DNA from: Sulfurospirillum diekertiae
GTDB lineage: Bacteria; Campylobacterota; Campylobacteria; Campylobacterales; Sulfurospirillaceae
Reading direction: 5' to 3'
NCBI RefSeq assembly: GCF_002309535.1
Contig: NZ_CP023275.1
Coordinates: 2,750,087 to 2,814,086 of the forward strand
DNA length: 64,000 nucleotides
Shown one piece after another: positions 53,813-63,533 of this stretch. The notes beneath the pieces were generated by a model. That model saw only the letters and a list, made by a program, of their open reading frames with translations. It was not told the DNA's origin and did not search any database. The first letter of the stretch is position 1, and each line of letters opens with the position of its first letter. The position numbers were made by a program, and so were the translations under genes.

Positions 53813-55612
53813 TTAGCGGCTCATACGTTTACGTAGATTTGGATCTAGGTATTTTTTACGAATACGAATGTTGATAGGCGTTACCTCTACCAATTCATCA
53901 TTTTCAATCCACTCAAGTGCTAATTCAAGGTTCATTTTGCGTGGGGGAACGAGTTTAATCGCTTCATCAGCACCACTACTTCTTACGTTACTTTGTGGCT
54001 TACCTTTGATAGGATTGACATCCAAATCGTTCGGACGTGAATGCTCCCCAATAATCATACCCGCATAAACTTTATACTGTACATCCACGAAAAGAACACC
54101 ACGCTCTTGCAAACTAAAGAGTGAATAGCCCATCGCAGTTCCATTCTCCATGGAAATAAGCGCGCCATTTTTACGGTGCTCAACTTCGCCACTGAGTGGT
54201 CTAAAATCAAGGAATGAGTGGTTCATAACACCCTCACCTTTGGTATCGGTCAAAAACTGTCCACGAAAACCTATAAGTCCACGTGCAGGAATTTCAAACT
54301 CAATTCTCGTTTGACCATCACCCGTTGGGTTCATCGCTTTCATTTCCGCTTTTTTACGACCCAATTTTTCAATTACCGTACCTGTAAAATCATCGGGAAC
54401 ATCGATCACCAAATGCTCATATGGCTCCATTTTAACGCCATTTTCTTCTTTAATAATAACTTCGGGACGCCCAAGAGAGAACTCAAAACCTTCACGTCTC
54501 ATGTTCTCTGCCAAAATCGTAATTTGAAGCTCACCACGACCTGAAACTTTAAATTTACCTTCGCCTGCATTCTCATAACGCATTGCGATGTTTGTTTTCA
54601 TCTCAGATTCTAAACGTTCAGCAATTTTGTTGGAAGTAACGTATTTACCATCAAGTCCAGCAAAAGGAGAGTCATTAACACCAAAAACAACGGAGAGCGT
54701 AGGCTCTTCAATGTGCAATGGATCAAGAGGTATTGGATTGTTTGGATCAACGATACTATCGCCCACATCGAGTGTTTCAAAGCCAGCAATGGCTACGATA
54801 TCTCCACTTTCTGCTTCGGCGATGTCGATTCTATCCAATCCGTGGAAACCAATCAATTTAGAGATACGTCCACGAATTTGTTCGCCATCTGCTTTGGCAA
54901 GCAATACCGTTTCATTTTTCTTAATCGTTCCATTGAAAATACGTGCAATACCAATTTTACCAACATAGTTGTCATAATCAAGGGTAAACACTTGAAGCTG
55001 AAGAGGGTTCTCTGGTAAGCCAGTCGGAACGGGAACATGCTTAAGAATCGTTTCAAAAAGAGGCACAAGATTTTTACTTTCATCGCTCATGTTGTATTTC
55101 GCAAAACCATCACGCGCTGCTGCGTAAATAATAGGAAATTCAAGTTGATCTTCATTTGCACCAAGTGCTACGAGAAGGTCAAATACCTCATCAACAACAC
55201 GATCAGGATCAGCAGCTGGTTTGTCGATTTTATTGACAACCACAATCGGACACAAACCAAGACTCAATGCTTTTTTAACAACGAATTTGGTTTGAGGCAT
55301 AACACCTTCTTGGGCATCGACAAGCAATAAAACACCATCAACCATTTTTAAAACACGCTCAACCTCGCCACCAAAGTCAGCATGGCCTGGAGTATCGATA
55401 ATGTTAATTTTAGTATCTTTATAGCGAATAGCTGTATTTTTAGAAAGGATGGTGATACCACGCTCTTTTTCTAGATCGTTGCTATCCATCGCTCTTTCTT
55501 CTACTTTTTGATGTGCTGAATACGTTCCTGATTGTTTTAACAGCTCATCAACTAAGGTCGTTTTTCCGTGGTCAACGTGCGCGATCACGGCAATATTTCT
55601 AAACTCTTGCAA
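53813..55612 (-). CDS. typA: GTP-binding translational regulator TypA/BipA
   Basis: The 599-residue protein has the GTPase motifs AHVDHGKTT (G1), RGITI (G2), DTPGHADF (G3) and NKIDKP (G4). EF-G-like domains and the specific C-terminal domain of TypA (for example the [16 protein letters not shown] region) follow. TypA binds ribosomes and aids assembly and stress growth. It is a single gene, with the flagellar block divergent on its right. Confidence 0.96.
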   Translation of the reverse strand: MQEFRNIAVIAHVDHGKTTLVDELLKQSGTYSAHQKVEERAMDSNDLEKERGITILSKNTAIRYKDTKINIIDTPGHADFGGEVERVLKMVDGVLLLVDAQEGVMPQTKFVVKKALSLGLCPIVVVNKIDKPAADPDRVVDEVFDLLVALGANEDQLEFPIIYAAARDGFAKYNMSDESKNLVPLFETILKHVPVPTGLPENPLQLQVFTLDYDNYVGKIGIARIFNGTIKKNETVLLAKADGEQIRGRISKLIGFHGLDRIDIAEAESGDIVAIAGFETLDVGDSIVDPNNPIPLDPLHIEEPTLSVVFGVNDSPFAGLDGKYVTSNKIAERLESEMKTNIAMRYENAGEGKFKVSGRGELQITILAENMRREGFEFSLGRPEVIIKEENGVKMEPYEHLVIDVPDDFTGTVIEKLGRKKAEMKAMNPTGDGQTRIEFEIPARGLIGFRGQFLTDTKGEGVMNHSFLDFRPLSGEVEHRKNGALISMENGTAMGYSLFSLQERGVLFVDVQYKVYAGMIIGEHSRPNDLDVNPIKGKPQSNVRSSGADEAIKLVPPRKMNLELALEWIENDELVEVTPINIRIRKKYLDPNLRKRMSR

Positions 55613-55968
55613 AAAATTCTCCTCGTAAACTTTGACTTTTACATCTCATATAAAACGTACGTGATTGGTGTAGTTTGATTGAAGTAAATATGCTTCATTA
55701 TAGCATGTTCTTACTAAAATTAAAATATCCTTACATGTAAAGCTATTTTGGCATTCATTTTTCAAAATTGGAATGAGTATTGCTTGTCAAAAGAGTGAAA
55801 TCATCTCTTTAATTGAATAATAGATCAAAAAAGTAAGATGCTATTTCTAACTAAAAGACAAGCCTTTCGAAGAAACATCGGCATATAGCCCTTGTTTTGT
55901 GCCCTAGTGGCTAACGTAGTTTTTCAAGTTTAGTTTGGAAAGTATTATAAAAATAAAAAATTAAGGTC
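55613..55968. other. Divergent spacer between typA and fliK
   Basis: No gene was seen. It contains a one-mismatch copy of the palindrome (55731-55741) and a sigma-54 promoter for fliK. The rest is A/T-rich. Confidence 0.7.
55768..55785 (+). promoter_or_regulatory. Sigma-54 promoter upstream of fliK
   Basis: TTGGAATGAGTATTGCTT has GG (-24) and GC (-12) with exactly ten bases between, matching the RpoN consensus. It is about 180 bases before fliK. Hook genes of Campylobacter are RpoN-controlled, which agrees. Confidence 0.8.
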
Positions 55969-57600
55969 ATGGCAATGCAAGATATTCTCTCCTTCGTACC
56001 AGCACCAAGCCCTATAACTCTTGCGCATTCAACAAATGAGCCCATTCAAGCCGAGAGTGCCAATGGTACTTTTTCCGAGAGTTTTTTTTCCATTATTCTG
56101 AGTCAAATGACAAAAGAAGGTAAACAAGTTTCACAGAGTGATCTCACGCAAGAAACTCCAACAACAAATGAAACAAATCTCAATCTTACGGCAACCGATC
56201 AAAAAGCCAAAAGTGTGGATGAACACCTACTAGACGACCTTCTTAGTGTTGTTAATGCACTTCAACAAAATTCGCAAACAACCATTTTTCCAACCCTTAA
56301 ACCCTCTTCTACACTTGAAAAAATTCTTGGAAGCGAAACAGCTCGTCAAGATTTTGCCAATGTTAAAAACGTCAGTGATTTGATGGATTTATCTAAAAAA
56401 TATAATCTTGGATTGGAAAAACTTTCAATCTCAACAGAAACGATGGATAGCATTCAAAAGAAATTCCCAACACTCGCTCAAAATAATTTTTTCGATGATC
56501 TTAAAACGGCTCTCACTACAGTTCAAAGTACACAAAATGGCGAAACAACCAAAGCGGTAACAACCAACCTTATGAGCCTTTTAGATAAACAGCCAACAAC
56601 AACAACGGAAATCCCAACCACTACGCCATCCATATTAAGTGAACTGATTTCAAAAGAGGTAAAACCAACATCTACAACACCTACAATAGATACTACCAAT
56701 ACTACCAATACTACAACAACGTTAAACACTCCTATTGTTGAAGAGCCACTTATAGTAAATGAAAAGCAACAAAATACTCTTGCAAAAGCGCTTCAAACTC
56801 CACAAGAGGAAAACACTCAAGCGACACTACCGCTTGAGACAGTGGTTCAAAAAGTAGTGAATGACAACGAACTTAAAAAGCCTGCAACACCCATTCAAAC
56901 AGCGGAAGTTGTCACACAAGAAGAACCTGCACAAATTCAAGTTGCTACCACACACGTCAATGAGGTTAAAAAAGAGCCTTTGGTCAAAACAGTAGAAGAG
57001 ACAACCGATACTGTCCTAAAAACTGTGAAATCTGATAAAACAATCAGTGATGTTGCATCTTCAGCAGAAGAGGTAACACAAATACAAAAAGTGGTGAAGC
57101 CAGAAGAGAAGGAAATTGCTAAATCAGAAGATACACCACTAACAGTCGATGCTAAAACAGATAGTAAAGTAACCGTAAAACAAGATTTGTCAACCACTAA
57201 AGCCGTACCAGTTAAAGAAAGTTTGAACCAATTTGCAACGGATCTTAAAGAAAAAATTGAAGCCTATAAACCTCCTATTATGAAGGTAGAACTCTCTTTA
57301 AGTCCTAAAAGCTTGGGAGATGTGGATGTTACGTTACTCACACGAGGAAATAATTTACATGTAAACATCTCTTCCACCACGAGTACGATGTCACTTTTTA
57401 CTCAAAACCAAAATGACGTTAAAAATGCACTGATTAATATGGGTTTTACTAATCTACAAATGAATTTTAGTGACCAACGAAATAGCGACCAATCACAGCA
57501 AAACCAAAAACAACGTAGTGATAACTCTAAAGAGTTTACCACGGAATCAAGTGAGGAAGAGACAGCGTCATTAGAAATTGTCATTCCTCAATACGTATAA
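55969..57600 (+). CDS. fliK: Flagellar hook-length control protein FliK
   Basis: The 543-residue protein has a long, low-complexity Thr/Ser/Lys/Glu-rich middle (about 190-430). The C-terminal FliK domain reads KVELSLSPKSLGDVDVTLL, then HVNISSTTSTMSLF and a Gln/Asn-rich tail. FliK measures hook length and switches export to late substrates. An ATG two codons in (MQD) has the better distance from AAGG, so the true start may be 55975. Lies ahead of flgD, as in Campylobacter. Contains an exact palindrome at 57354. Confidence 0.85.
   Translation: MAMQDILSFVPAPSPITLAHSTNEPIQAESANGTFSESFFSIILSQMTKEGKQVSQSDLTQETPTTNETNLNLTATDQKAKSVDEHLLDDLLSVVNALQQNSQTTIFPTLKPSSTLEKILGSETARQDFANVKNVSDLMDLSKKYNLGLEKLSISTETMDSIQKKFPTLAQNNFFDDLKTALTTVQSTQNGETTKAVTTNLMSLLDKQPTTTTEIPTTTPSILSELISKEVKPTSTTPTIDTTNTTNTTTTLNTPIVEEPLIVNEKQQNTLAKALQTPQEENTQATLPLETVVQKVVNDNELKKPATPIQTAEVVTQEEPAQIQVATTHVNEVKKEPLVKTVEETTDTVLKTVKSDKTISDVASSAEEVTQIQKVVKPEEKEIAKSEDTPLTVDAKTDSKVTVKQDLSTTKAVPVKESLNQFATDLKEKIEAYKPPIMKVELSLSPKSLGDVDVTLLTRGNNLHVNISSTTSTMSLFTQNQNDVKNALINMGFTNLQMNFSDQRNSDQSQQNQKQRSDNSKEFTTESSEEETASLEIVIPQYV
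57354..57365. repeat. Iterated palindrome TTTACATGTAAA inside fliK
   Basis: Exact copy, read as Leu-His-Val-Asn in the conserved C-terminal domain. Confidence 0.9.
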
Positions 57601-57622
57601 ATTATAAAGAAAAGGATACATT

Positions 57623-58327
57623 ATGGCAATCAATACAAACGGTTATTCCAATCTTATTAAAACAGGTACTGATACAACAACGAGCACGAGTAGTTCGACA
57701 ACTGCCGCTTCAACAACGTCTTCAGATACATTGGGAAAAGACGATTTTTTAAAACTTTTGCTCACAGAGCTTCAACACCAAGACCCAACAAGTCCTATGG
57801 ATTCTGATAAAATCTTAACACAAACTTCACAACTTGCTACGTTGGAATCATCCACAAAAACAAATACTGCTTTGGAAAATTTGACAACCCAGCTTAAACA
57901 GAGTGTTAACTCTAATGCAACGGCACTCATTGGGAAAATGGGAAGCATCGGCAGTGATGCTATTTCACTTAGCAGTGGAAAATCAACTTATGAAGTCTAT
58001 TTTCCAACACAAATCAAAACGGGAACAATGACTATTGCTGATAGCACGGGCGCTACAGTTAAAACCATTGATCTTAGCACTGTAGCAGCAGGGAAAAGTG
58101 GTGTTTTATCCTTTAATTGGGATGGAACAGACAACTCCGGCACACTCGTTAAAGATGGTGCTTACAGTGTTACTGCAACGTATGTAGACTCAACAGGTGC
58201 AGCAAAAACAACCGCATTTGGTGTTTACCCTGTTGAATCGGTACGTTATGACTCCGGATCAACTTATATTAAATTGGGTTCTCAATATTATGCCATGAGT
58301 GATGTTGTTGAATTTTATGATCAATAA
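57623..58327 (+). CDS. flgD: Flagellar hook-capping protein FlgD
   Basis: The 234-residue protein has a Thr/Ser-rich start and then the FlgD segment LGKDDFLKLLLTELQHQDPTSP (about 35-56) with the following QTSQLATLES. FlgD-type Ig-like and tudor-like parts follow (FNWDGTDNSGTLVKDGAYSV). It caps the growing hook. It lies 22 bases after fliK with AAAGGA before the ATG. Confidence 0.93.
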   Translation: MAINTNGYSNLIKTGTDTTTSTSSSTTAASTTSSDTLGKDDFLKLLLTELQHQDPTSPMDSDKILTQTSQLATLESSTKTNTALENLTTQLKQSVNSNATALIGKMGSIGSDAISLSSGKSTYEVYFPTQIKTGTMTIADSTGATVKTIDLSTVAAGKSGVLSFNWDGTDNSGTLVKDGAYSVTATYVDSTGAAKTTAFGVYPVESVRYDSGSTYIKLGSQYYAMSDVVEFYDQ

Positions 58328-58338
58328 AGGAATTTCTC

Positions 58339-60108
58339 ATGACTAGCTCTTTTTACAATGGAATTTCTGGTATCAAATCACAACAGTTTGCGATGGATGT
58401 GCAGGCCAATAATATTGCCAATATCAACACAAGTGCCTATAAAGGGAGTAGTGCAGAAATTTCAACTCTTTTTTCAACCGTATTAACAGGCACGTATGCT
58501 TCTTACTCCAATGATAAAGGTCTTGGAGCGCAAAGCCAAACCACTGCTTTAGATCTAGCACAAGGTGTTCTTGAAAATACCGATAGTCCCTTTGATCTTG
58601 CCATTCAAGGAGATGGTTGGTTTGGCGTTAAAGGGCAAGATGCTGCAAAGACATATTATACCCGTGCTGGTTCTTTTTCACTTGATGCACAAGGCTCTTT
58701 GGTCAATGCTGATGGTTACTATCTTATGGCGACCCCTGGCAACAATATTGCACCTACATCGCTTGATGCAGCAACCCTTGCTAAATTTGGAACATATTAC
58801 AATGCCGCTACAACGGGCGGCGCACTTACTCCTTACGCTATTACGCCTATGAGCGATGTTCCTTTGGGAAGTGTTGGCAGTCAAACGAAAGTAACTTTGC
58901 CTGATATTCTCTACTACCCACCTGTTGCAACGACAAAAGTTTCTTACGGTGCAAATCTTGATCCGACAATTAAGACTGATAATGTAACTGTTCCTTTAGA
59001 TACAGCTGATTACACTTCAACCGTAACACCTACTGCAGGACAAGTGAGTTTAAGTGGCACTGTCAACAATACAACAGCAATTCAAAACCCTAAAAAAGGT
59101 GACACTGTCATTGTTACATTAACCGATGTTGATGGAAAAACACAAAATATTTCAACAGAACTGGATGCTTCTTTAAATTGGAGCATTTCAAATTCTGATG
59201 TGAGTGGCTTAAATACAACTTCTGCCCTAACAGCAAGTGTTTCTGTAAAATCTATTCAAGAGATTGCCAATACGGAACACCTGACAACAGGTATTATTGC
59301 CCCTGATGGCAGTAAAGATATTATTGATATGACCTTTACCAAACAAGTTCCACAAGCATCATCTGGTAGCACATGGGATGCCAACATTAAAGTACTAAGT
59401 TATTTTGAGGACTATACTGTAGAAAACTACGACTCCACAAAAACCTATGATACTTCTATTTACAACGTTGATACGGTAAAAGGTACGGTTACAAAAATCT
59501 ATGATCCTACGAAATATTATGTTGATACCTCAACCAATAAAGTCTATAACATTGTGGATACCCAAACAGGAACACTCACCTTTGGTGGAGCGGGACAACT
59601 TCTATCAAACACTGTACCTACCCTTTCCAATGGAGGAACACCTCTAGAGCTTAACTTAGGAACAGTGGGTAATTTTGATGGACTTATTTCAAGCACAACC
59701 ATTAAAAAAGCTAATGTTGCAACTTCCAATGGATCTGCTGAAGGCTTTTTAAAAGACTATGCTATGGATACTAATGGCAATGTTATTGCTGAATTTAGTA
59801 ATGGTAAAAGCTCAGCTGTTGCAAAAGTGGCTATTTACCATTTTCAAAATGATCAAGGGCTTACACAAGACTCTTCTAGCCTTTTTGAAGCGTCTAATAA
59901 TAGCGGAAAACCTATCTTTTATACGGATAAAAACGGTGAGAGTTTTTTAGGTTCAACTATTTTTAGTAATAAATTAGAAGGGAGTAATGTCAGTATGGCA
60001 ACGGCATTAACAGAGCTTCTTATTACCCAAAAAGCATTTGATGCCAGCTCAAAAAGCATTACTACCAGCGATGATTTAATTAAAAATGCAATCAACATGA
60101 AAACCTAA
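58339..60108 (+). CDS. flgE: Flagellar hook protein FlgE-type, shorter paralog
   Basis: The 589-residue protein has the N-terminal hook motif NNIANINTSAYKGSS (Ala in place of the usual Gly of NTxGYK). It has the DLAIQGDGWFGV segment and the C-terminal MATALTELLITQKAFDASSKSI. The central domain is a variable insertion. It is 11 bases after flgD. By size and order it resembles the fliK-flgD-flgE hook-type gene of Campylobacter. Whether it forms the hook itself or a minor component beside the larger FlgE is uncertain. Confidence 0.85.
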   Translation: MTSSFYNGISGIKSQQFAMDVQANNIANINTSAYKGSSAEISTLFSTVLTGTYASYSNDKGLGAQSQTTALDLAQGVLENTDSPFDLAIQGDGWFGVKGQDAAKTYYTRAGSFSLDAQGSLVNADGYYLMATPGNNIAPTSLDAATLAKFGTYYNAATTGGALTPYAITPMSDVPLGSVGSQTKVTLPDILYYPPVATTKVSYGANLDPTIKTDNVTVPLDTADYTSTVTPTAGQVSLSGTVNNTTAIQNPKKGDTVIVTLTDVDGKTQNISTELDASLNWSISNSDVSGLNTTSALTASVSVKSIQEIANTEHLTTGIIAPDGSKDIIDMTFTKQVPQASSGSTWDANIKVLSYFEDYTVENYDSTKTYDTSIYNVDTVKGTVTKIYDPTKYYVDTSTNKVYNIVDTQTGTLTFGGAGQLLSNTVPTLSNGGTPLELNLGTVGNFDGLISSTTIKKANVATSNGSAEGFLKDYAMDTNGNVIAEFSNGKSSAVAKVAIYHFQNDQGLTQDSSSLFEASNNSGKPIFYTDKNGESFLGSTIFSNKLEGSNVSMATALTELLITQKAFDASSKSITTSDDLIKNAINMKT

Positions 60109-60123
60109 CGAAAATAGCATTTC

Positions 60124-60142
60124 ATGGAATAAAAATTGCTTT
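60124..60142 (+). promoter_or_regulatory. Sigma-54 promoter upstream of the large flgE
   Basis: ATGGAATAAAAATTGCTTT has GG at 60126-60127 and GC at 60138-60139, exactly ten bases apart. It lies about 55 bases before the ATG at 60194, so the large hook gene has its own RpoN promoter. Confidence 0.82.
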
Positions 60143-60193
60143 CATTTGATACAAATTGATAAAAACAAAAAGTAACTTTAAAAAGGATACGCA

Positions 60194-62860
60194 ATGATGA
60201 GATCACTCTGGGCCGGCGTTACCGGTTTGCAGGCACACCAGATCGCAATGGACGTTGAAGGTAATAACATTGCAAACGTTAATACCACAGGCTATAAATA
60301 CAGTAGAGCAAATTTTTCTGATCTCTTAAGTCAAACCGCTAAAATTGCAACAGCACCCCAAGGTGAACTGGGTGGTAAAAATGCTATGCAAATTGGACTT
60401 GGAACGCAAGTAAGTACGGTCACAAAAATTTTTAAACAAGGTTCCATTGAAACAACCGATAAAACAACCGACCTTGCTATTCAAGGTGATGGTTTCTTCG
60501 TTGTTTCCCCAGATGGAGGAAGTACCTACAAGTATACGAGAAGTGGTGACTTTACCTTTGATGCAAATGGTAACTTTGTCGATACCAATGGTTATATCGC
60601 ACAGGGATGGAACAGAGATAAATCAACTCTTGCGATTGATTCGACATCACCAATTGCCAACATTACTATTCCACCAGGACTGACAACACCCGCCAATGCA
60701 TCTACTTATATTGCCGTTAAAGCAAATCTTGATTCAGGCGCTAGCGTTGGTACCCATAAATCGGTTATCTACTCTTTAGATTCAAACCATGGATGGGTCG
60801 ATACCAATGGTAATGGGATTCAAGAAGCAACTGAAACCCACGATGAAAATGATGCTGGTAGTGATATATTCAATACCAGCAAAGCACTTTATGAACGTGG
60901 ACAAGACTTTGGTGCACTCTTTAACTCTGATGGTAATGCATTTAGTCTCACAAAGGGACAAGGTGTTTGGACAAGTTTTGCTGAGGCTAGAACCAATACC
61001 ACGCCCATAACGGCTCCAGGAACAACAAACGTTGATCTTGTCTTAAATGGTGAAAAAATTACAGGTAGTATTACATCATCTATAGCTTCTGATGTCTCAT
61101 CATATATTGCGGGCTTAATTAATGCCAAAACTAGTAAAACAGGTGTTACTGCTAACATCACAGGGGGTACAGGACTCTACCTGTCCAACAATAATCAAAC
61201 TGGCACGGAAGCCGCTAGTAAAAATATTAAATTAACTGTAGGTACTGATAATACAGGCTTAATTTCAACAAATGTGATTACAGCCTATCAATATACCTAC
61301 AACCCTAACCCTCTCAATACAAACCATAGTTACAATGATGGTGCAGAGAGAACCTTTAGAACAACAGAAGACCTTAGAGAAGCTCTTCAAAAAGATGCAA
61401 GGCTGTATGTTGATTACTCAGGTGATGGTGTTGCTGATAAAAATGATGGTGTAACAGTTACCGTTAATAAAACAGGACAATTTGAAATTGCAAACCCTAA
61501 GGGTGATACATTTAATTCTGATGATGGAGATATAACAAGTAGTGCTTTAGTAACTACAAAGACTGCTGCTCAATTAACAGCAATATTAGCAACAGAATCT
61601 ATTACATTTCCAAAAGATGCAATATTAAGTTCACCTATTATACCATCAGCTAATGTTGTAATCAATGGTACTACCTATGGACCTATTGCTCCAGCAGTAG
61701 CTACTATTCCTGCAGGAACTACATTAGCTGTAGCAACTACTATACCTGGACCTACAACGACTACTTTTCCTGTAGGAACAATCATTCAGACGAATATTAC
61801 ACCTCTTGCTAATGTTACTATAAATGGTACTACCTATGGACCTACTGCTCCGGCAGTAGTAGCCACTATCCCTGCAGGAACTATAATTGCAACACCTGCT
61901 GCTGGTGCAGCTGTGCTCTTTGGTTCTTCAGCAACGGGTGCTGGTAGTACAACACTTCCTGTTGGAACAAACTTTAACAATGCAAATGATTCTGATCTTT
62001 ATTTGACAGTTACAAATCTTACCAATGCAACTAACAACGTTGCCGCAAACAACAACTTTAGTACCACTATTAATTCTCTTCAAGGAACCTTAACATCAGG
62101 TACCTCTGTTAGAACATCTCAATCTGTTTATGCCGCAACTCATGCTTCAAGTATCGATGTTTACGATTCTCTAGGATCAAAACATACCGTAAGACTTGAG
62201 TTCACCAAAACAGGCTTCACATCTGAGGGTGGTACTACATGGTCAGTCCTTGTTTCTGTTCCAGAACCAGGAGACATTAACCTTGGAAACTACCCTGCAA
62301 ATATTGTAACCGGAACCGTGAGCTTTAAGTCCGATGGTTCTTTAGCAACCTATTCTCCAAGAAGTCTTACCTATACAGCAAACAACGGCTCATCAGGTAG
62401 TCAAAACATTGAACTTAAATTTGGAACACTCGGACAATTTGATGGTATGACCAGCTTTGATAAAGACTCAAACACTTCAGGTATTAGCCAAGATGGTTAT
62501 GCGGGTGGTGATCTTAATGGTCTTAGTGTCGATGAAACAGGTACAGTTATTGGTAGTTTTACCAATGGACGTAGTTTTGCGCTCGCACAAGTAGCTATGG
62601 CAACCTTTACGAACAACCAAGGTTTAGAGAGTGATGGTGGTAACTGTTTTGTCCAAACATCCAACTCAGGCGACCCTATCGTTGGACAAGCTTCAACGGG
62701 TGGTAAAGGTACGATCCAAGCAAGTTCACTTGAGATGAGTAACGTTGACCTTTCACGTTCTCTTACGCAGTTGATTGTTATTCAAAGAGGTTACCAAGCT
62801 AACTCAAAAACAATCACAACAGCGGATGAAATGCTCAACACTTTACTCCAACTCAAATAA
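60194..62860 (+). CDS. flgE: Flagellar hook protein FlgE, large form
   Basis: The 888-residue protein has the canonical N-terminal NNIANVNTTGYKYSRANF, DLAIQGDGFFVV and the C-terminal SRSLTQLIVIQRGYQANSK. The middle is a very long variable domain. Residues about 480-575 contain repeated units (INGTTYGP.APAV..TIPAGT and TTFPVGT/TTLPVGT). The size is close to the large hook proteins of Campylobacter (about 850 residues). The start is either of two tandem ATGs; AAAGGA six bases before the first favours 60194. It has its own sigma-54 promoter. Confidence 0.92.
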   Translation: MMRSLWAGVTGLQAHQIAMDVEGNNIANVNTTGYKYSRANFSDLLSQTAKIATAPQGELGGKNAMQIGLGTQVSTVTKIFKQGSIETTDKTTDLAIQGDGFFVVSPDGGSTYKYTRSGDFTFDANGNFVDTNGYIAQGWNRDKSTLAIDSTSPIANITIPPGLTTPANASTYIAVKANLDSGASVGTHKSVIYSLDSNHGWVDTNGNGIQEATETHDENDAGSDIFNTSKALYERGQDFGALFNSDGNAFSLTKGQGVWTSFAEARTNTTPITAPGTTNVDLVLNGEKITGSITSSIASDVSSYIAGLINAKTSKTGVTANITGGTGLYLSNNNQTGTEAASKNIKLTVGTDNTGLISTNVITAYQYTYNPNPLNTNHSYNDGAERTFRTTEDLREALQKDARLYVDYSGDGVADKNDGVTVTVNKTGQFEIANPKGDTFNSDDGDITSSALVTTKTAAQLTAILATESITFPKDAILSSPIIPSANVVINGTTYGPIAPAVATIPAGTTLAVATTIPGPTTTTFPVGTIIQTNITPLANVTINGTTYGPTAPAVVATIPAGTIIATPAAGAAVLFGSSATGAGSTTLPVGTNFNNANDSDLYLTVTNLTNATNNVAANNNFSTTINSLQGTLTSGTSVRTSQSVYAATHASSIDVYDSLGSKHTVRLEFTKTGFTSEGGTTWSVLVSVPEPGDINLGNYPANIVTGTVSFKSDGSLATYSPRSLTYTANNGSSGSQNIELKFGTLGQFDGMTSFDKDSNTSGISQDGYAGGDLNGLSVDETGTVIGSFTNGRSFALAQVAMATFTNNQGLESDGGNCFVQTSNSGDPIVGQASTGGKGTIQASSLEMSNVDLSRSLTQLIVIQRGYQANSKTITTADEMLNTLLQLK

Positions 62861-62887
62861 CAATTTTTTAGCTTACATGTAATACAA

Positions 62888-62915
62888 TGAGTCCCAAAAA
62901 ACAACTTGGGACTCA
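62888..62915 (+). terminator. Hairpin between flgE and thyX, reaching the thyX start
   Basis: Ten-base perfect arms 62888-62897 and 62906-62915 end three bases before the thyX ATG. No T-run follows. The only G-rich segment that could act as ribosome site for thyX (GGGA) is inside the right arm. Confidence 0.6.
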
Positions 62916-62918
62916 CTC

Positions 62919-63533
62919 ATGAAAATCACACTCAACCACTACACTCCCCTACTTATTTGTGCCGATGCCATTCGTACCTGCTGGCAAAGTTTTGACAAAA
63001 GCGACGAAGGCGGCGAAAAAGACAGAGAACTCATTGATCGTGTTGGCAATAAATTTAAACACGCTTCAACCTTAGAGCATCTTGTCTATAACTTTTACAT
63101 TGAAGGCATTTCCCGTGCCCTTCTTCAAGAGCTTGCACGCCACCGTATGGCCTCTCTTTCAGTGAAGTCAACACGCTACACACTTAAAGAGTTAAAGAAC
63201 GAAGAGAGCTTTACATGTAAAGATTTTGAACGTGCTTCAAAATACTTGGTTTTAACCGGTGTGGAGATGGTTGATGAAATGAGCGTTAAAGCACTTGAAA
63301 ACCTGCGTTTAGTGCTCGTGGAAGGCATTAGCAACGATAAGGCAAAATACTGTCTTCCAGAGAGCTACAAAACCGAACTTACATGGACAGTTAATGCTAG
63401 AAGCCTTCAAAACTTTTTAACACTACGCAGCGATAAAAGTGCGCTTTGGGAAATTCAAAATTTAGCCCATGCACTTTATGATGCGCTTCCAGAAGAACAT
63501 AAGTACCTCTTTAGTTTAAAAACAAACGACTAA
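62919..63533 (+). CDS. thyX: FAD-dependent thymidylate synthase ThyX
   Basis: The 204-residue protein contains the ThyX signature [13 protein letters not shown] (74-86) and the expected [16 protein letters not shown] upstream. It makes dTMP using FAD and methylenetetrahydrofolate, replacing ThyA. No standard ribosome site is seen ahead of the ATG; instead a hairpin covers that place. It contains an exact TTTACATGTAAA and overlaps the convergent ruvC by four bases. Confidence 0.93.
   Translation: MKITLNHYTPLLICADAIRTCWQSFDKSDEGGEKDRELIDRVGNKFKHASTLEHLVYNFYIEGISRALLQELARHRMASLSVKSTRYTLKELKNEESFTCKDFERASKYLVLTGVEMVDEMSVKALENLRLVLVEGISNDKAKYCLPESYKTELTWTVNARSLQNFLTLRSDKSALWEIQNLAHALYDALPEEHKYLFSLKTND
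63210..63221. repeat. Iterated palindrome TTTACATGTAAA inside thyX
   Basis: Exact copy, read as Phe-Thr-Cys-Lys, just beyond the ThyX signature. Confidence 0.9.
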
